DNA of 64,000 nucleotides, taken from Tritonibacter litoralis (GTDB lineage: Bacteria > Pseudomonadota > Alphaproteobacteria > Rhodobacterales > Rhodobacteraceae). Under the pieces are notes generated by a model that was given only the letters and a program-made list of their open reading frames with translations, searched no databases and was not told the DNA's origin. The stretch spans positions 62,001 to 126,000 of the forward strand of contig NZ_WIBF01000003.1 of assembly GCF_009496005.1 (NCBI RefSeq). Direction: 5' to 3'. This document shows, in pieces, positions 1-9,183 of the stretch. Position numbers and translations under genes: made by a program. Each line of letters opens with the position of its first letter. Within the stretch, counting starts at the first letter, position 1.

Positions 1-1
1 G

Positions 2-748
2 GTTGCTGGTGTTGCAATGGGTCTGGTTCTGGAAGACGACGGCTCATACGGCATTCTGACCGACATCCTGGGTGACGAAGACCACCTGGGCGACATGGAC
101 TTCAAAGTTGCGGGTACTGAAGCAGGCATCACCAGCTTGCAGATGGACATCAAGGTTGCAGGCATCACGCCTGAGATCATGAAGTCTGCATTGGCACAGG
201 CGAAAGAAGGCCGGATGCACATCCTGGGTGAAATGGCGAAATCTCTGACCGAAGCGTCCGAGTTCTCCGCTCATGCGCCGCGTATCGAGACCATGAACAT
301 CCCGACCGACAAGATCCGTGAAGTCATCGGCTCTGGCGGTAAGGTGATCCGTGAGATCGTTGAAACCTCCGGTGCAAAAGTCGACATCAACGACGACGGC
401 GTGATCAAGATTGCGTCTGCCAACGGCGAAGCGATCCAAAAAGCCTATGACATGATCTATTCGATCGTGGCTGAGCCCGAAGAAGGACAGATCTACACCG
501 GTAAAGTTGTGAAGATCGTCGACTTTGGTGCCTTTGTGAACTTCTTTGGCAAGCGCGATGGTCTGGTGCACGTGTCCCAGATCCTGAACAAACGCCTGAA
601 CCACCCGTCCGACGTTCTGAAAGAAGGTCAGGAAGTGAAAGTCAAACTTCTGGGCTTTGACGATCGCGGCAAGGTGCGTCTGTCGATGAAAGTTGTCGAT
701 CAGGAAACCGGCGAAGAGATCGTCGAAAAGAAAGACGACGCAGAGTAA
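2..748 (+). CDS. pnp: Polyribonucleotide nucleotidyltransferase (PNPase), 3' part
   Basis: This is the C-terminal 248 residues of PNPase, the phosphate-dependent 3'-5' exoribonuclease that works in mRNA decay. The window edge cuts off the 5' part; the frame is already open at base 2. Visible are the end of the second RNase PH-like core ([20 protein letters not shown]), a KH domain with the [10 protein letters not shown] loop (about bases 300-450) and an S1 domain (about 485-700, [20 protein letters not shown]). The tail is acidic and lysine-rich, as is usual in alphaproteobacteria. A hairpin terminator follows at 767-800. Identification is certain; the start lies outside the window. Confidence 0.97.
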   Translation, partial: VAGVAMGLVLEDDGSYGILTDILGDEDHLGDMDFKVAGTEAGITSLQMDIKVAGITPEIMKSALAQAKEGRMHILGEMAKSLTEASEFSAHAPRIETMNIPTDKIREVIGSGGKVIREIVETSGAKVDINDDGVIKIASANGEAIQKAYDMIYSIVAEPEEGQIYTGKVVKIVDFGAFVNFFGKRDGLVHVSQILNKRLNHPSDVLKEGQEVKVKLLGFDDRGKVRLSMKVVDQETGEEIVEKKDDAE

Positions 749-766
749 TCTGCCTCTGCGATCAAG

Positions 767-800
767 GCGCATCCCTTCTGGGGTGCGCTTCTTCTATTTC
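767..800 (+). terminator. Hairpin terminator after pnp
   Basis: A 9-bp stem (767-775 with 780-788, one U-G pair) and a TTCT loop are followed by a pyrimidine-rich tail, TTCTTCTATTTC. It sits 18 bases after the pnp stop and fits an intrinsic terminator. Confidence 0.75.
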
Positions 801-876
801 TGTCTTTCCGATTTCAGGACATGCGAAGCATTGTCTGGATCAGTGCAGACCGTTTGAAATTAGAATAGGACAGCCA

Positions 877-1764
877 ATGAGCCCCTCTTGGTCCCTGTCG
901 GATGTCACCGTCATCAGCGTGAGCTATAACAGCTCTGCTGTTCTGTCAGACATGATTGCATCGCTGCCCAAAGGCGTCAGAACCATCATCGTCGACAACA
1001 GCGGTCAGGACGCGAAAGCGTTGCGCCAACTCTGCCACTCGACCGGGGCATCGCTTCTGTCAAACGGAGCCAATTTGGGCTTTGGCGTCGCCTGCAACAC
1101 AGGGGCAGAGGCGGCCACAACCGAGTTTTTGCTGTTCCAGAATCCCGATACACTTGTGGACCCTGGTGCAATTGAAGCGCTCCTGAAAACCGCAGCCCAG
1201 TACGACGAAAAAACCGTGCTCACGCCGCGTATTGCCAACAGCAAGGGGCGGCCGAATTTCAAACGTCGTTCCGTTCTGTTGCCACGCAGCGAATGGTTGC
1301 CCAGTGGCTGGCCCGCATCCGAACAAGAAGTGCCTGTGGTTTCAGGGGCTGCGATCTTTGTACGTCGAAGCCTGTTTCAGGACATCGCATTTGATCCCAA
1401 TATTTTCATGTATCATGAAGACGATGACTGGTCGTTGCGGATCCGTGCCGCCGGAGGTCGTCTGATCTTTGTTCCAGAAGCCCACATGAGCCACCGCTCC
1501 GGCCATTCATCAGGGCGCAATCCTGATATTGCCAGGTTCAAAGCCTTCCAATTGGCTAAATCCAAAAGCTACGCTTTGCAAAAACACAACGTCCGCCTGC
1601 CCCGGGCCCGTACGATTGTGGAAGCCTATGTGCAGATGTTGAACCCGGTGAATCTGGTTAATGCACGACGTCGCGCCAGATGTCTGGGATTTCTGCACGG
1701 TGCGTTACACCCTGAAAAATCCTATGCCTCGCCCAAAGATCTTGTGAACCGTCGGCCACAATAA
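877..1764 (+). CDS. Glycosyltransferase family 2 (rhamnosyltransferase-like)
   Basis: This 295-residue protein has the N-terminal GT-A fold signature of family 2 transferases: VISVSYNSS at the start, IIVDNS, NLGFGVACN, and the metal-site variant LFQNPDT in place of a plain DXD. A later YHEDDDWSLRIR segment fits the catalytic acidic region. The layout resembles WbbL-type rhamnosyltransferases that add sugars to cell-surface polysaccharide, but the acceptor and donor cannot be read from the sequence. There is no membrane segment. The ATG is preceded by AGGACAG. It stands alone, with a strong stem-loop at 1780-1800 separating it from the convergent peroxiredoxin gene. Confidence 0.85.
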   Translation: MSPSWSLSDVTVISVSYNSSAVLSDMIASLPKGVRTIIVDNSGQDAKALRQLCHSTGASLLSNGANLGFGVACNTGAEAATTEFLLFQNPDTLVDPGAIEALLKTAAQYDEKTVLTPRIANSKGRPNFKRRSVLLPRSEWLPSGWPASEQEVPVVSGAAIFVRRSLFQDIAFDPNIFMYHEDDDWSLRIRAAGGRLIFVPEAHMSHRSGHSSGRNPDIARFKAFQLAKSKSYALQKHNVRLPRARTIVEAYVQMLNPVNLVNARRRARCLGFLHGALHPEKSYASPKDLVNRRPQ

Positions 1765-1779
1765 GCGCAGCTTAATTGG

Positions 1780-1800
1780 TTGCGCCCGTCGCGGGCGCAA
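1780..1800. terminator. Perfect stem-loop between convergent genes
   Basis: A perfect 9-bp stem (TTGCGCCCG at 1780-1788, CGGGCGCAA at 1792-1800) closes a 3-base loop in the gap between two convergent genes. There is no clear U-run on either strand, so it may be a weak two-way terminator or a 3'-end stabilising hairpin. Confidence 0.55.
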
Positions 1801-1821
1801 ACCTGTTCTTTGCCGCTGTGC

Positions 1822-2472
1822 TTACTCAGGCGCTTTGGTTTTGCGCAGGTAAGGGAAGATGGTTTCGAACTCGCCAAACTTCGCCTTTGCGTCTTCGTTG
1901 GAGACCGCAGGCGGAATGATGACGTCTTCGCCCGGCACCCAGTTGGCTGGAGTTGCAACACCTTTGCCAGACATCTGCAGACCGTCCAAGGCACGTAGGA
2001 TCTCAGCAAAGTTACGGCCCACGGTCATCGGATAGGTCATCGACAGTTTCAGCTGCTTGTCCGGGCCGATGATGAACACAGACCGTACGGTGGCGCTGTC
2101 TGCAGGTGTGCGACCATCGGGCAGGTAAGCTTCGGCAGGCAGCATGTCAAAGGCTTTGGAGACTTCAAGACCCGCATCTGCGATGATCGGAAACGCGGCT
2201 GGCGCTTTGCCATAGGCTTCGATATCGCCTTTCCATTTGCGGTGATCTTCGGCGCTGTCGACTGAGACGCCGATCACTTTGGTGCCGCGTTTTTCCCATT
2301 CCTCAGACAGTTGTGCCACTGCCGAAAATTCAGTTGTGCAGACCGGGGTGAAGTCTTTTGGATGGCTGAACAGGATCGCCCAGCTGTCACCAATCCAATC
2401 GTGAAATGTGATGGTGCCCTGGTCGGTTTCAGCCGTGAAATTCGGGACGGTATCGTTAATGCGCAAGCCCAT
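1822..2472 (-). CDS. 1-Cys peroxiredoxin (Prx6 type)
   Basis: This 216-residue cytoplasmic peroxiredoxin reduces hydrogen peroxide and organic hydroperoxides. The peroxidatic cysteine is Cys45 in PVCTTEF. It is the only cysteine in the protein, so no resolving cysteine is encoded, which together with the length and the C-terminal arm places it in the 1-Cys Prx6/AhpE-like group. The conserved arginine in TVRSVFIIGP is present. The ATG has AAGGGAG about 8 bases upstream. It is divergent from the aldehyde dehydrogenase gene with a 236-base shared upstream region, so oxidative-stress control is plausible but no OxyR site is obvious. Confidence 0.93.
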   Translation of the reverse strand: MGLRINDTVPNFTAETDQGTITFHDWIGDSWAILFSHPKDFTPVCTTEFSAVAQLSEEWEKRGTKVIGVSVDSAEDHRKWKGDIEAYGKAPAAFPIIADAGLEVSKAFDMLPAEAYLPDGRTPADSATVRSVFIIGPDKQLKLSMTYPMTVGRNFAEILRALDGLQMSGKGVATPANWVPGEDVIIPPAVSNEDAKAKFGEFETIFPYLRKTKAPE

Positions 2473-2708
2473 GTCGGGTCTCCCTTATGCGGAAAGTGCG
2501 AGGCGCTGGTCACCCCTCGCTCTTTAATGTTGTTTCCCCGCGCAGAATTGCAATCGCACAGCCGGAATACCAGATGAATTTATAGGAATTTTTGTTCCCT
2601 TCACACGGCACACCCAACAATTTGATCAAATCCCAAGAATACAACTTGTCTGGGTGCGGTCCGGATGACAGACTATTGCAAAACAGCGTTGAACCGGGAG
2701 TTTTCGAC

Positions 2709-4148
2709 ATGCTTGAGAAGCGCGATTTTTATATTAATGGTCAATGGGTTAGCCCGACTGAAGGGCGGGATCATCACGTAATTGACCCCTCTACCGAAGA
2801 AGCCTGCGCCGTGATTTCCCTTGGCGGGCAAGCCGATACGGATGCGGCAGTGGCCGCAGCCAAGGCCGCTTTGCCAGGTTGGATGGCGACCCCAGTGGCT
2901 GAGCGGATCGCCAAGGTTGAGACGCTGCTTGGCATTTATGAGCGCCGTTCCGAGGAGTTGGCGCAGGCAATGTCATTGGAGATGGGGGCGCCTCTGGATC
3001 TGTCACGCGGCTCTCAGGCGGGTGCGGGCAGCTGGCATTTGCAGAACTTTATCACAGCTGCCAAAAATTTCGAATTCGACCACCCGCTGGGGGATCATGC
3101 CCCCAATGACCGGATCATCCACGAGGCTGTGGGCGTTGCCGCCTTGATCACGCCCTGGAACTGGCCAATGAATCAGGTCACGCTTAAGGTGGGCGCAGCT
3201 GCGATTGCGGGCTGCACCATGGTGTTGAAGCCCTCAGAAGAAAGCCCGCTGAACGCCATTCTCTTTGCGGAGATGATGGATGAAGCAGGTTTCCCACCGG
3301 GTGTCTTTAACCTTGTGAACGGCGATGGTGTGGGGGTCGGCACCCAGCTGTCGGTGCATCCGGATGTGGATATGGTCTCTTTCACCGGATCAACCCGCGC
3401 GGGCACGGCGATCTCCAAAGCGGCTGCAGATACGCTGAAACGCGTGCATCTGGAGCTGGGTGGCAAGGGCGCCAATCTGCTGTTTGACGACGCAGATGAC
3501 AAGGCGGTGAAGCGTGGCGTATTGCATATGATGCAGAACACCGGCCAAAGCTGTAATGCTCCAAGCCGTATGCTGGTTCAGCGTGGGATCTATGACCGGG
3601 TGGTGGAAGAGGCTGCACAGGTTGCTGAAACCGTCACTGTTGGCCCCGCATCGGAAGCAGGTCGCCACATCGGCCCGGTGGTTAACGAAGTGCAGTGGAC
3701 CAAGATCCAGGCGCTGATCGAAAAAGGCATTGAAGAAGGCGCGCGGCTGGTTGCTGGTGGTCCGGGCCGTCCCGAGGGGTTTAACAAGGGGTTCTATGTG
3801 CGGCCCACCGTTTTTGCCGATGTGAACAACCAAATGACCATCGCGCGCGAAGAGATCTTTGGCCCGGTGCTGTCGATCCTACCCTTTGACACCGAAGAGG
3901 AAGCCGTCGCGATTGCCAATGACACGCCTTATGGTCTGACGAACTATGTGCAGACGCAAGACGCGGATCGCGCCAACCGTCTGGCCCGCCAGCTGCGGTC
4001 CGGCATGGTGGAGATGAACGGCAAATCCCGCAGCGCCGGTGCGCCCTTTGGCGGTATGAAACAGTCCGGCAATGGTCGTGAAGGTGGCGTCTGGGGGATC
4101 GAGGATTTCCTGGAAGTCAAATCCGTCAGCGGCTGGACCCCGGAATAA
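2709..4148 (+). CDS. NAD(P)-dependent aldehyde dehydrogenase
   Basis: This 479-residue enzyme of the ALDH superfamily oxidises an aldehyde to its acid. Key residues are visible: Asn151 (TPWNWP), Glu249 (LELGGKGAN) and the nucleophile Cys282 (NTGQSCNAP). The C-terminal APFGGMKQSGNGREGG motif is typical. The frame is open further upstream (to 2592), but the ATG at 2709 is preferred because GGGAG lies at 2696-2700 with 8-base spacing and because homologues begin with this short FYINGQWV lead. The substrate is not determined by the sequence; the best resemblance is to broad-range aldehyde dehydrogenases. Confidence 0.92.
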   Translation: MLEKRDFYINGQWVSPTEGRDHHVIDPSTEEACAVISLGGQADTDAAVAAAKAALPGWMATPVAERIAKVETLLGIYERRSEELAQAMSLEMGAPLDLSRGSQAGAGSWHLQNFITAAKNFEFDHPLGDHAPNDRIIHEAVGVAALITPWNWPMNQVTLKVGAAAIAGCTMVLKPSEESPLNAILFAEMMDEAGFPPGVFNLVNGDGVGVGTQLSVHPDVDMVSFTGSTRAGTAISKAAADTLKRVHLELGGKGANLLFDDADDKAVKRGVLHMMQNTGQSCNAPSRMLVQRGIYDRVVEEAAQVAETVTVGPASEAGRHIGPVVNEVQWTKIQALIEKGIEEGARLVAGGPGRPEGFNKGFYVRPTVFADVNNQMTIAREEIFGPVLSILPFDTEEEAVAIANDTPYGLTNYVQTQDADRANRLARQLRSGMVEMNGKSRSAGAPFGGMKQSGNGREGGVWGIEDFLEVKSVSGWTPE

Positions 4149-4161
4149 TCCAGATATTGGA

Positions 4162-4188
4162 ACCGCCCCTGATGTGTTTGGGGGCGGT
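4162..4188. terminator. Stem-loop between convergent ALDH and rluA genes
   Basis: An 8-bp GC-rich stem (ACCGCCCC at 4162-4169, GGGGCGGT at 4181-4188) with an 11-base loop lies just beyond both stop codons. It is probably a shared terminator, but no strong U-tract is present. Confidence 0.5.
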
Positions 4189-4192
4189 GTCT

Positions 4193-4846
4193 TCAGAAAT
4201 CCGCCTTGGCGCGGAAACGCAAGGATGCGCCGCTGTCAGGGTGTTTGATCCGCAGCTCCTCGGAATGGAGCATCATGCGCGGATGCTCCAATGCCGCATC
4301 ACTGGCATACAACGGATCGCCTAGGATCGGATGCCCCAGTGACAACATATGCACCCGCAGCTGGTGGGATCGCCCTGTCTTGGGCGTAAGCCGCACGCGG
4401 GTTTCATCTTCTCCGTATTTTACCACTTTCCAATCGGTGATCGCAGGTTTTCCTGTCTCGTGACACACCATCTGCCGCGGGCGATTGGGCCAATCCACGA
4501 TCAACGGCAGATCCACCGTGCCCGAACGGGGCTCTAAACAACCCGCCAGCCGCGCCACATAGGTCTTTTTGGTGGTGCGTTTTTCAAATTGCATCGACAG
4601 GTGACGCTGGGCATGGGCCGTCAGGCCAAATACCATCACCCCTGAGGTATCGCGGTCCAGCCGATGCACCAGCAGCGCCTCAGGAAAGACCGCCTGAATA
4701 CGCGCGATCAGACAATCCGCAAGATGCTCCCCCCGCCCCGGCACGCTCAGAAGGCCTGCAGGTTTGTTCACCACCAGGATCTCGGCGTCGTGGTGCAGAA
4801 TGTCCAAAGGATCCTGTGGCGGGTTATATGCGCTGGAAACTGTCAT
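4193..4846 (-). CDS. rluA: Dual-specificity rRNA/tRNA pseudouridine synthase RluA
   Basis: This 217-residue protein matches RluA, which isomerises U746 of 23S rRNA and U32 of tRNAs. The catalytic aspartate falls at residue 64 in HRLDRDTSG, the same position as in E. coli RluA, and the length (219 in E. coli) also agrees. There is no N-terminal S4 domain, which separates it from RluC and RluD. Other family motifs are seen in GRSHQLRVHM and HPILGDPLY. It is convergent with the aldehyde dehydrogenase gene. Confidence 0.9.
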   Translation of the reverse strand: MTVSSAYNPPQDPLDILHHDAEILVVNKPAGLLSVPGRGEHLADCLIARIQAVFPEALLVHRLDRDTSGVMVFGLTAHAQRHLSMQFEKRTTKKTYVARLAGCLEPRSGTVDLPLIVDWPNRPRQMVCHETGKPAITDWKVVKYGEDETRVRLTPKTGRSHQLRVHMLSLGHPILGDPLYASDAALEHPRMMLHSEELRIKHPDSGASLRFRAKADF

Positions 4847-4960
4847 GGCCGTTGCCTAGCCTGCACCGCCCTCAAGGGCAAGGTTGGGGCTGACAGAATG
4901 GTGTCTTGCGTCACCAAGGCAAGCCCTCTCAAATAACACAGAAACCGCCGGAGCCCAGCC

Positions 4961-5680
4961 ATGACCCGTCCCGATATCCATCTGTTTACCGCCGCAACCA
5001 TGAATGGCTACAAGCCTGTGATTTTTCTGGAAGAGGCTGGGGTGCCTTATGATCTGACGGTGATTGATTTTGCCAAACAGGATCAGAAAACACCCGAGTT
5101 TCTGCGCCTGAACCCCAATGGGCGGATCCCGGCGATGGTTGATCGAAGCGCGGATGACTTTGCGGTTTTTGAGAGCGGCGCAATCCTGTGGTATCTGGCT
5201 GAGAAATACGATTGCTTCCTGCCCACCGACAGCCGCGCGCGGTCCGAGACCCTGCAATGGCTGATGTTCCAGATGGGTGGGGTGGGGCCGATGATGGGAC
5301 AAGCCATGTATTTCCAACGCATTGCCGCGCCAAATGGCGAAGACAACCCCTTTGCCATCGCGCGCTATGTCGCCGAAAGCCGCCGCCTGCTGGAGGTGTT
5401 GAACACGCGGCTTCGGGGTCGCGAATGGCTGGCTGGGGACTCGATTTCGGTGGCGGATATGGCCATGTACCCCTGGGCGCGTGCCTATCCCTGGGCCAAG
5501 GTCTCAATCGACGCGCTGCCCCATCTGCAGGCCTGGTTTGAACGTATGGACGCACGTCCTGCTGTGCAAAAAGCACTGACCATCCCCCACGCCCGCCCGT
5601 TTTTCTGGGGTGCAGGTGATGAAGCAGAGTTTGCACGGCAAAACGCCAGCAACTTCTCCCAAGATGTGAAAAAGGGCTGA
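4961..5680 (+). CDS. Glutathione S-transferase family protein (YfcG/nu-class-like)
   Basis: A 239-residue GST has an N-terminal thioredoxin-like domain (about 1-85; [39 protein letters not shown]) and a helical C-terminal domain. The TxNGxK start and the FESGAILxYLAEK and [11 protein letters not shown] segments closely recall E. coli YfcG and YghU, glutathione-dependent disulfide reductases of the nu class, rather than detoxifying GSTs. That functional assignment is by family resemblance. The ATG follows GGAG with about 8-base spacing. It ends 3 bases from the convergent rarD stop. Confidence 0.87.
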   Translation: MTRPDIHLFTAATMNGYKPVIFLEEAGVPYDLTVIDFAKQDQKTPEFLRLNPNGRIPAMVDRSADDFAVFESGAILWYLAEKYDCFLPTDSRARSETLQWLMFQMGGVGPMMGQAMYFQRIAAPNGEDNPFAIARYVAESRRLLEVLNTRLRGREWLAGDSISVADMAMYPWARAYPWAKVSIDALPHLQAWFERMDARPAVQKALTIPHARPFFWGAGDEAEFARQNASNFSQDVKKG

Positions 5681-5683
5681 TCC

Positions 5684-6580
5684 TCAGCCCGACTGCGTCC
5701 GCATTTGTCGGACCAAGGACACCGAATAAATCACCAGCGCGGCCCAGATCAGCGGGAACGCGATTTGGCGCGCTCGGTCAAACTCTTCCCCAAAGACCAA
5801 GACTGCCGTCAGGAAAATCATCGTGGGTGCGATGTATTGCAAGATGCCGATGGTCGAAAGGCGCAGCTGTTTGGCTCCATTGGCATAGAAAATCAACGGA
5901 ACCGCTGTGACCACGCCACAGCCCATCAGTAACATCGTATCAGACCATGAAACTGCAAAATGGTTCTCTCCGGTGGCCACCAAATAGCCGAGGTAGCCCA
6001 GCGCAAACGGCGTCAACAAAAGCACTTCCATCATGAACCCCTGATTGGGTCCAATGGGCAGCGACTTTTTGAAGTAGGCGTAAAATCCCCAAGACAGAGT
6101 CAGCGCGACCGAGACCCAGGGCAATGATCCGGCTTGGATTGTCAGGACAACCACTGCAAAACTCGCAAGCGCAATAGCGATCCCCTGTGCTTTGGTCAGC
6201 CGTTCTCCCAGAAGGATGGCCCCCAAGGCGACACTAAACAATGGGTTTATGTAATACCCCAGCGCCGCGTCCAAGGCTTTGCCCGCGCCGATGGACCAGA
6301 CATAAACGCCCCAATTGAACGAGATCAGCGCCGCCGTGACCATGCCCATTTTGAGGCTGCGGGGCGTGCGAAGAGCTGTCACCAAATCCTGGGTCCGGCG
6401 CAGGATCATCAACAGGGCGGCGGCGATCGGCAGGGACCACAGGATTCGATGCACAACAACTTCAGCCGGAGAAATATGCGCAACCAATTTCATATAAAGG
6501 GGCAGAAACCCCCAAAGAACATAGGCCGTCACCGCAAAGCCCAGGCCCGCCGGTGTATCCCGGTTATCTGAATTGGTCAT
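5684..6580 (-). CDS. rarD: RarD-type EamA-family inner-membrane transporter
   Basis: A 298-residue polytopic membrane protein with about ten hydrophobic segments in two EamA repeats. The pattern (AYVLWGFLPLYMKL near the start, FNWGVYVWSIGAG, ALGYYINPLFSVALG, LQYIAPTMIF) is characteristic of RarD, a drug/metabolite-superfamily permease named for chloramphenicol resistance but with unknown native substrate. The frame opens 15 bases earlier with a TTG, but the ATG at 6580 is chosen because GGAGGAG lies about 8 bases upstream. It shares no obvious pathway with its neighbours. Confidence 0.9.
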   Translation of the reverse strand: MTNSDNRDTPAGLGFAVTAYVLWGFLPLYMKLVAHISPAEVVVHRILWSLPIAAALLMILRRTQDLVTALRTPRSLKMGMVTAALISFNWGVYVWSIGAGKALDAALGYYINPLFSVALGAILLGERLTKAQGIAIALASFAVVVLTIQAGSLPWVSVALTLSWGFYAYFKKSLPIGPNQGFMMEVLLLTPFALGYLGYLVATGENHFAVSWSDTMLLMGCGVVTAVPLIFYANGAKQLRLSTIGILQYIAPTMIFLTAVLVFGEEFDRARQIAFPLIWAALVIYSVSLVRQMRTQSG

Positions 6581-6641
6581 ATCGCGCTCCTCCAATCTGG
6601 GCTTAGATCAGAAGCGAGACGGTGCAAATTCACCGTTTGTG

Positions 6642-6687
6642 AGGGCGCGCATCACGAAAACTAATTGATGGCTGTGATGCGCGCCCT
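6642..6687 (-). terminator. Perfect 14-bp stem-loop after the FAD-GcvT gene
   Basis: A perfect 14-bp inverted repeat (6642-6655 with 6674-6687) encloses an 18-base loop directly after the stop of the dehydrogenase at 6693. No U-run follows on the minus strand, so it could be a terminator of unusual form or an mRNA-stabilising 3' hairpin. Confidence 0.6.
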
Positions 6688-6692
6688 TGGGG

Positions 6693-9146
6693 TCAGACCT
6701 TTACCCGTTCGGATTTCGGGTCATACATCGGTTTCAACGAAGCTTCGGCGCGCACCCGCGTACCACAGATGTCGATCTCATAGGTTGAGGCCAGAACATC
6801 CGTCGCCTTTTCCCCGGCACAGGGCACATAACCAAGGCCCACAGCCGCCCCCAGCGTGTGCCCATAGTTACCAGAGGACAAGTAGCCGACGGTTTTGCCG
6901 TCCCGCAAAATCGGTTCATTGTGGAACAGCAAAGGCTCTGCCTCGGTCAGCTTGAACTGAAGCAACCGCGCCTCTGGTCCTGTTTCCTTGCGTTTGATAA
7001 CAGCCTCCCGACCGATGAAGTCACAACCCTTGTCGACTTTCACCGCAAACCCAAGACCGGCATCCACAACATGGTCTTCGCAAGTGATGTCATGGCCAAA
7101 GTGGCGATAGCCCTTCTCGATCCGGCAACTGTCCATCATATGCATACCACAAAGCTTCAGCCCCATGTCCTGCCCTGCCGCATGCAGGGTTTCAAACACA
7201 TGGCCCGCCATATCCGAGGACATATAGATCTCCCAACCCAGTTCCCCGACATAAGTCACCCGATGCGCACGGGCGAGGCCCATGCCGATCTCGATCTCTT
7301 GTGCGGTGCCAAAGGGGTTGGCCTCGTTCGAGAAGTCATTGGGGCTCACGGCCTGCAACAGCTTCCGGGCATTGGGGCCCATGATCGCCAGCGTGCCTTC
7401 CCCAGCGGTGACATCAGTGATCACCACGTTGAATGCGCCCTGATGACGCCGCATCCAAGTTTGGTCCGCGAGGCGGGTCGCTGCGGGGGTCACCACTAGA
7501 TAGGCACATTCCGACAGACGCGTGACGGTGACATCCGCCTCGATCCCGCCGGTGGTGTTCAGGAACTGAGTATAGACAATCTTGCCCACCGGGCAGCTGT
7601 AGTCGCCGCCGCCAATGTAGTTCATAAACGCCTCGGCATCAGGCCCTTCGACGCGGATTTTGCCAAAGGACGACATGTCATACATGCCGACGTTTTCCCG
7701 GATCGCACGGTGTTCCGCGGCAGAATTTTCAAACCAGTTCTGACGCTTCCAGCTGTAGTGGTACTGCCGCTCTTGCCCTTCGTTGGCAAACCAGTTGGCC
7801 CGTTCCCAACCCGCCAATTCACCAAAAACAGCGCCTGCATCCTTGAGATGATGATGGAACGGCGAGCGACGCACGCCGCGCGCTGTGGCCTTTTGCCGAT
7901 AGGGGAAGTGGTCGGCATACAACAGGCCCAAGGTCTCTTTTGACCGTTCAAACAGGTATTGTTTGTTACCTTGGAACGGCTGCATGCGGGAAATGTCCAC
8001 ATCACCAAGGTCAAAGGGTTTCTCGCCCGTGTCCATCCACTCCGCCAAGGCCTGTCCCGCGCCACCTGCGGATTGAATACCAATCGAGTTGAAGCCAGCC
8101 GCGACCCAGACATTGTCCATCTCGGGCGCAAGACCCAGGTGATAGGCGTCATCGGGGGTAAAGCTTTCGGGCCCGTTGAAGAAGGTGTGAATGCCGGCTT
8201 CGGCCAACATGGGAACGCGGTTCACAGCCTGTTCCAGGATCGGTTCAAAATGATCGAAATCCTCGGGCAGCTGGTCGAATTCGAAACTGTCCGGGATACC
8301 TTCCATGGCCCAGGGCTTGGCATTGGGCTCAAAGGCGCCCAACAGGATCTTGCCTGCGTCTTCTTTGTAATAGGCGCATTCGTCCGGCACACGCAGAACC
8401 GGCAACTGGCTGAGGCCGTCGATGTTTTCGGTCACGATATAGAAATGCTCACAGGCATGCAGCGGCACATTGACGCCCGCCATCCGGCCAACCTCGTGCC
8501 CCCACATGCCGGCACAATTCACCACCATGTCACATTCGATATGACCCGAGGCAGAGCCATCATCGGCGACCCAATCGACGCCGGTTACAGTGCGACCGGT
8601 TTTAGCGATCTCGGTGACCTTCACACGCTCCTGAATGCGCGCGCCACCTTGACGTGCGCCTTTGGCCAGAGCCAGCGCGATATTGGCCGGATCCCCCTGC
8701 CCGTCCAACGGAAGATAAACCGCGCCTTTGACATCCTCCAAGTTCACATGCGGATAAAGCTCTTTCACCCGCTCGTTTGAGATCTCTTCAACCTCAACCC
8801 CAAAGGCACGCGCCATGGCGGCCTGACGCAGGATCTCTTCGTGACGTTCTTCGGTCAGGGCAACGGTGATGGAACCGTTGCGTTTAAACCCTGTCGCAAC
8901 GCCGGTTTCTTCTTCCAGTGCGCCATAAAGCTCCTGGCTGTACCGCGCCAGTTTGGTCATGTTCGCCGTGGCGCGCAGCTGCGCAATCAGGCCCGCCGCG
9001 TGCCAGGTGGTGCCACTGGTCAGCTGCTTGCGCTCCAACAGAACCACATCTTTCCAGCCCTTCTTGACCAGATGATACGCGACCGAACAGCCGATTACTC
9101 CGCCGCCAATAATGACCACGCGCGCTTTTTGGGGCAGATCCACCAT
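6693..9146 (-). CDS. FAD-dependent oxidoreductase-GcvT fusion (sarcosine/dimethylglycine dehydrogenase family)
   Basis: This 817-residue enzyme has an N-terminal DAO-type FAD domain (GGGVIG at 14-19) and a C-terminal GcvT/aminomethyltransferase half (from about 430). His49 in TSGTTWHAAG matches the histidine that carries covalent FAD in dimethylglycine and sarcosine dehydrogenases. The family demethylates an N-methyl compound and hands the one-carbon unit to tetrahydrofolate. The segments around TSGTTWHAAGL, ETGVATGF and GPESFTPDDAYHLG are closer to mammalian sarcosine dehydrogenase than to the neighbouring paralogue. It lies last in the minus-strand cluster, behind the GlxA-type regulator. 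Substrate is inferred, not shown. Confidence 0.88.
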   Translation of the reverse strand: MVDLPQKARVVIIGGGVIGCSVAYHLVKKGWKDVVLLERKQLTSGTTWHAAGLIAQLRATANMTKLARYSQELYGALEEETGVATGFKRNGSITVALTEERHEEILRQAAMARAFGVEVEEISNERVKELYPHVNLEDVKGAVYLPLDGQGDPANIALALAKGARQGGARIQERVKVTEIAKTGRTVTGVDWVADDGSASGHIECDMVVNCAGMWGHEVGRMAGVNVPLHACEHFYIVTENIDGLSQLPVLRVPDECAYYKEDAGKILLGAFEPNAKPWAMEGIPDSFEFDQLPEDFDHFEPILEQAVNRVPMLAEAGIHTFFNGPESFTPDDAYHLGLAPEMDNVWVAAGFNSIGIQSAGGAGQALAEWMDTGEKPFDLGDVDISRMQPFQGNKQYLFERSKETLGLLYADHFPYRQKATARGVRRSPFHHHLKDAGAVFGELAGWERANWFANEGQERQYHYSWKRQNWFENSAAEHRAIRENVGMYDMSSFGKIRVEGPDAEAFMNYIGGGDYSCPVGKIVYTQFLNTTGGIEADVTVTRLSECAYLVVTPAATRLADQTWMRRHQGAFNVVITDVTAGEGTLAIMGPNARKLLQAVSPNDFSNEANPFGTAQEIEIGMGLARAHRVTYVGELGWEIYMSSDMAGHVFETLHAAGQDMGLKLCGMHMMDSCRIEKGYRHFGHDITCEDHVVDAGLGFAVKVDKGCDFIGREAVIKRKETGPEARLLQFKLTEAEPLLFHNEPILRDGKTVGYLSSGNYGHTLGAAVGLGYVPCAGEKATDVLASTYEIDICGTRVRAEASLKPMYDPKSERVKV

Positions 9147-9183
9147 ATCCGTAACTCCAGTTGTCTTTTTCTTTGAATGCCTG

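Noticed and set aside
44-772. 242-residue minus-strand frame opposite pnp
   Set aside because: Antisense of PNPase codons; the protein is rich in Asp, His and Phe in a pattern typical of shadows.
2592-2708. 39-residue upstream extension of the aldehyde dehydrogenase
   Set aside because: No homology-like content, and the internal ATG at 2709 has a well-spaced GGGAG.
7959-8780. 273-residue plus-strand frame opposite the first FAD-GcvT gene
   Set aside because: Same antisense shadow effect; no start signal and no motif.
6693-9146. Reading the first FAD-GcvT gene as the DMSP demethylase DmdA
   Set aside because: DmdA is a GcvT-only protein of about 370 residues; this gene has a full N-terminal FAD domain with the covalent-FAD histidine.
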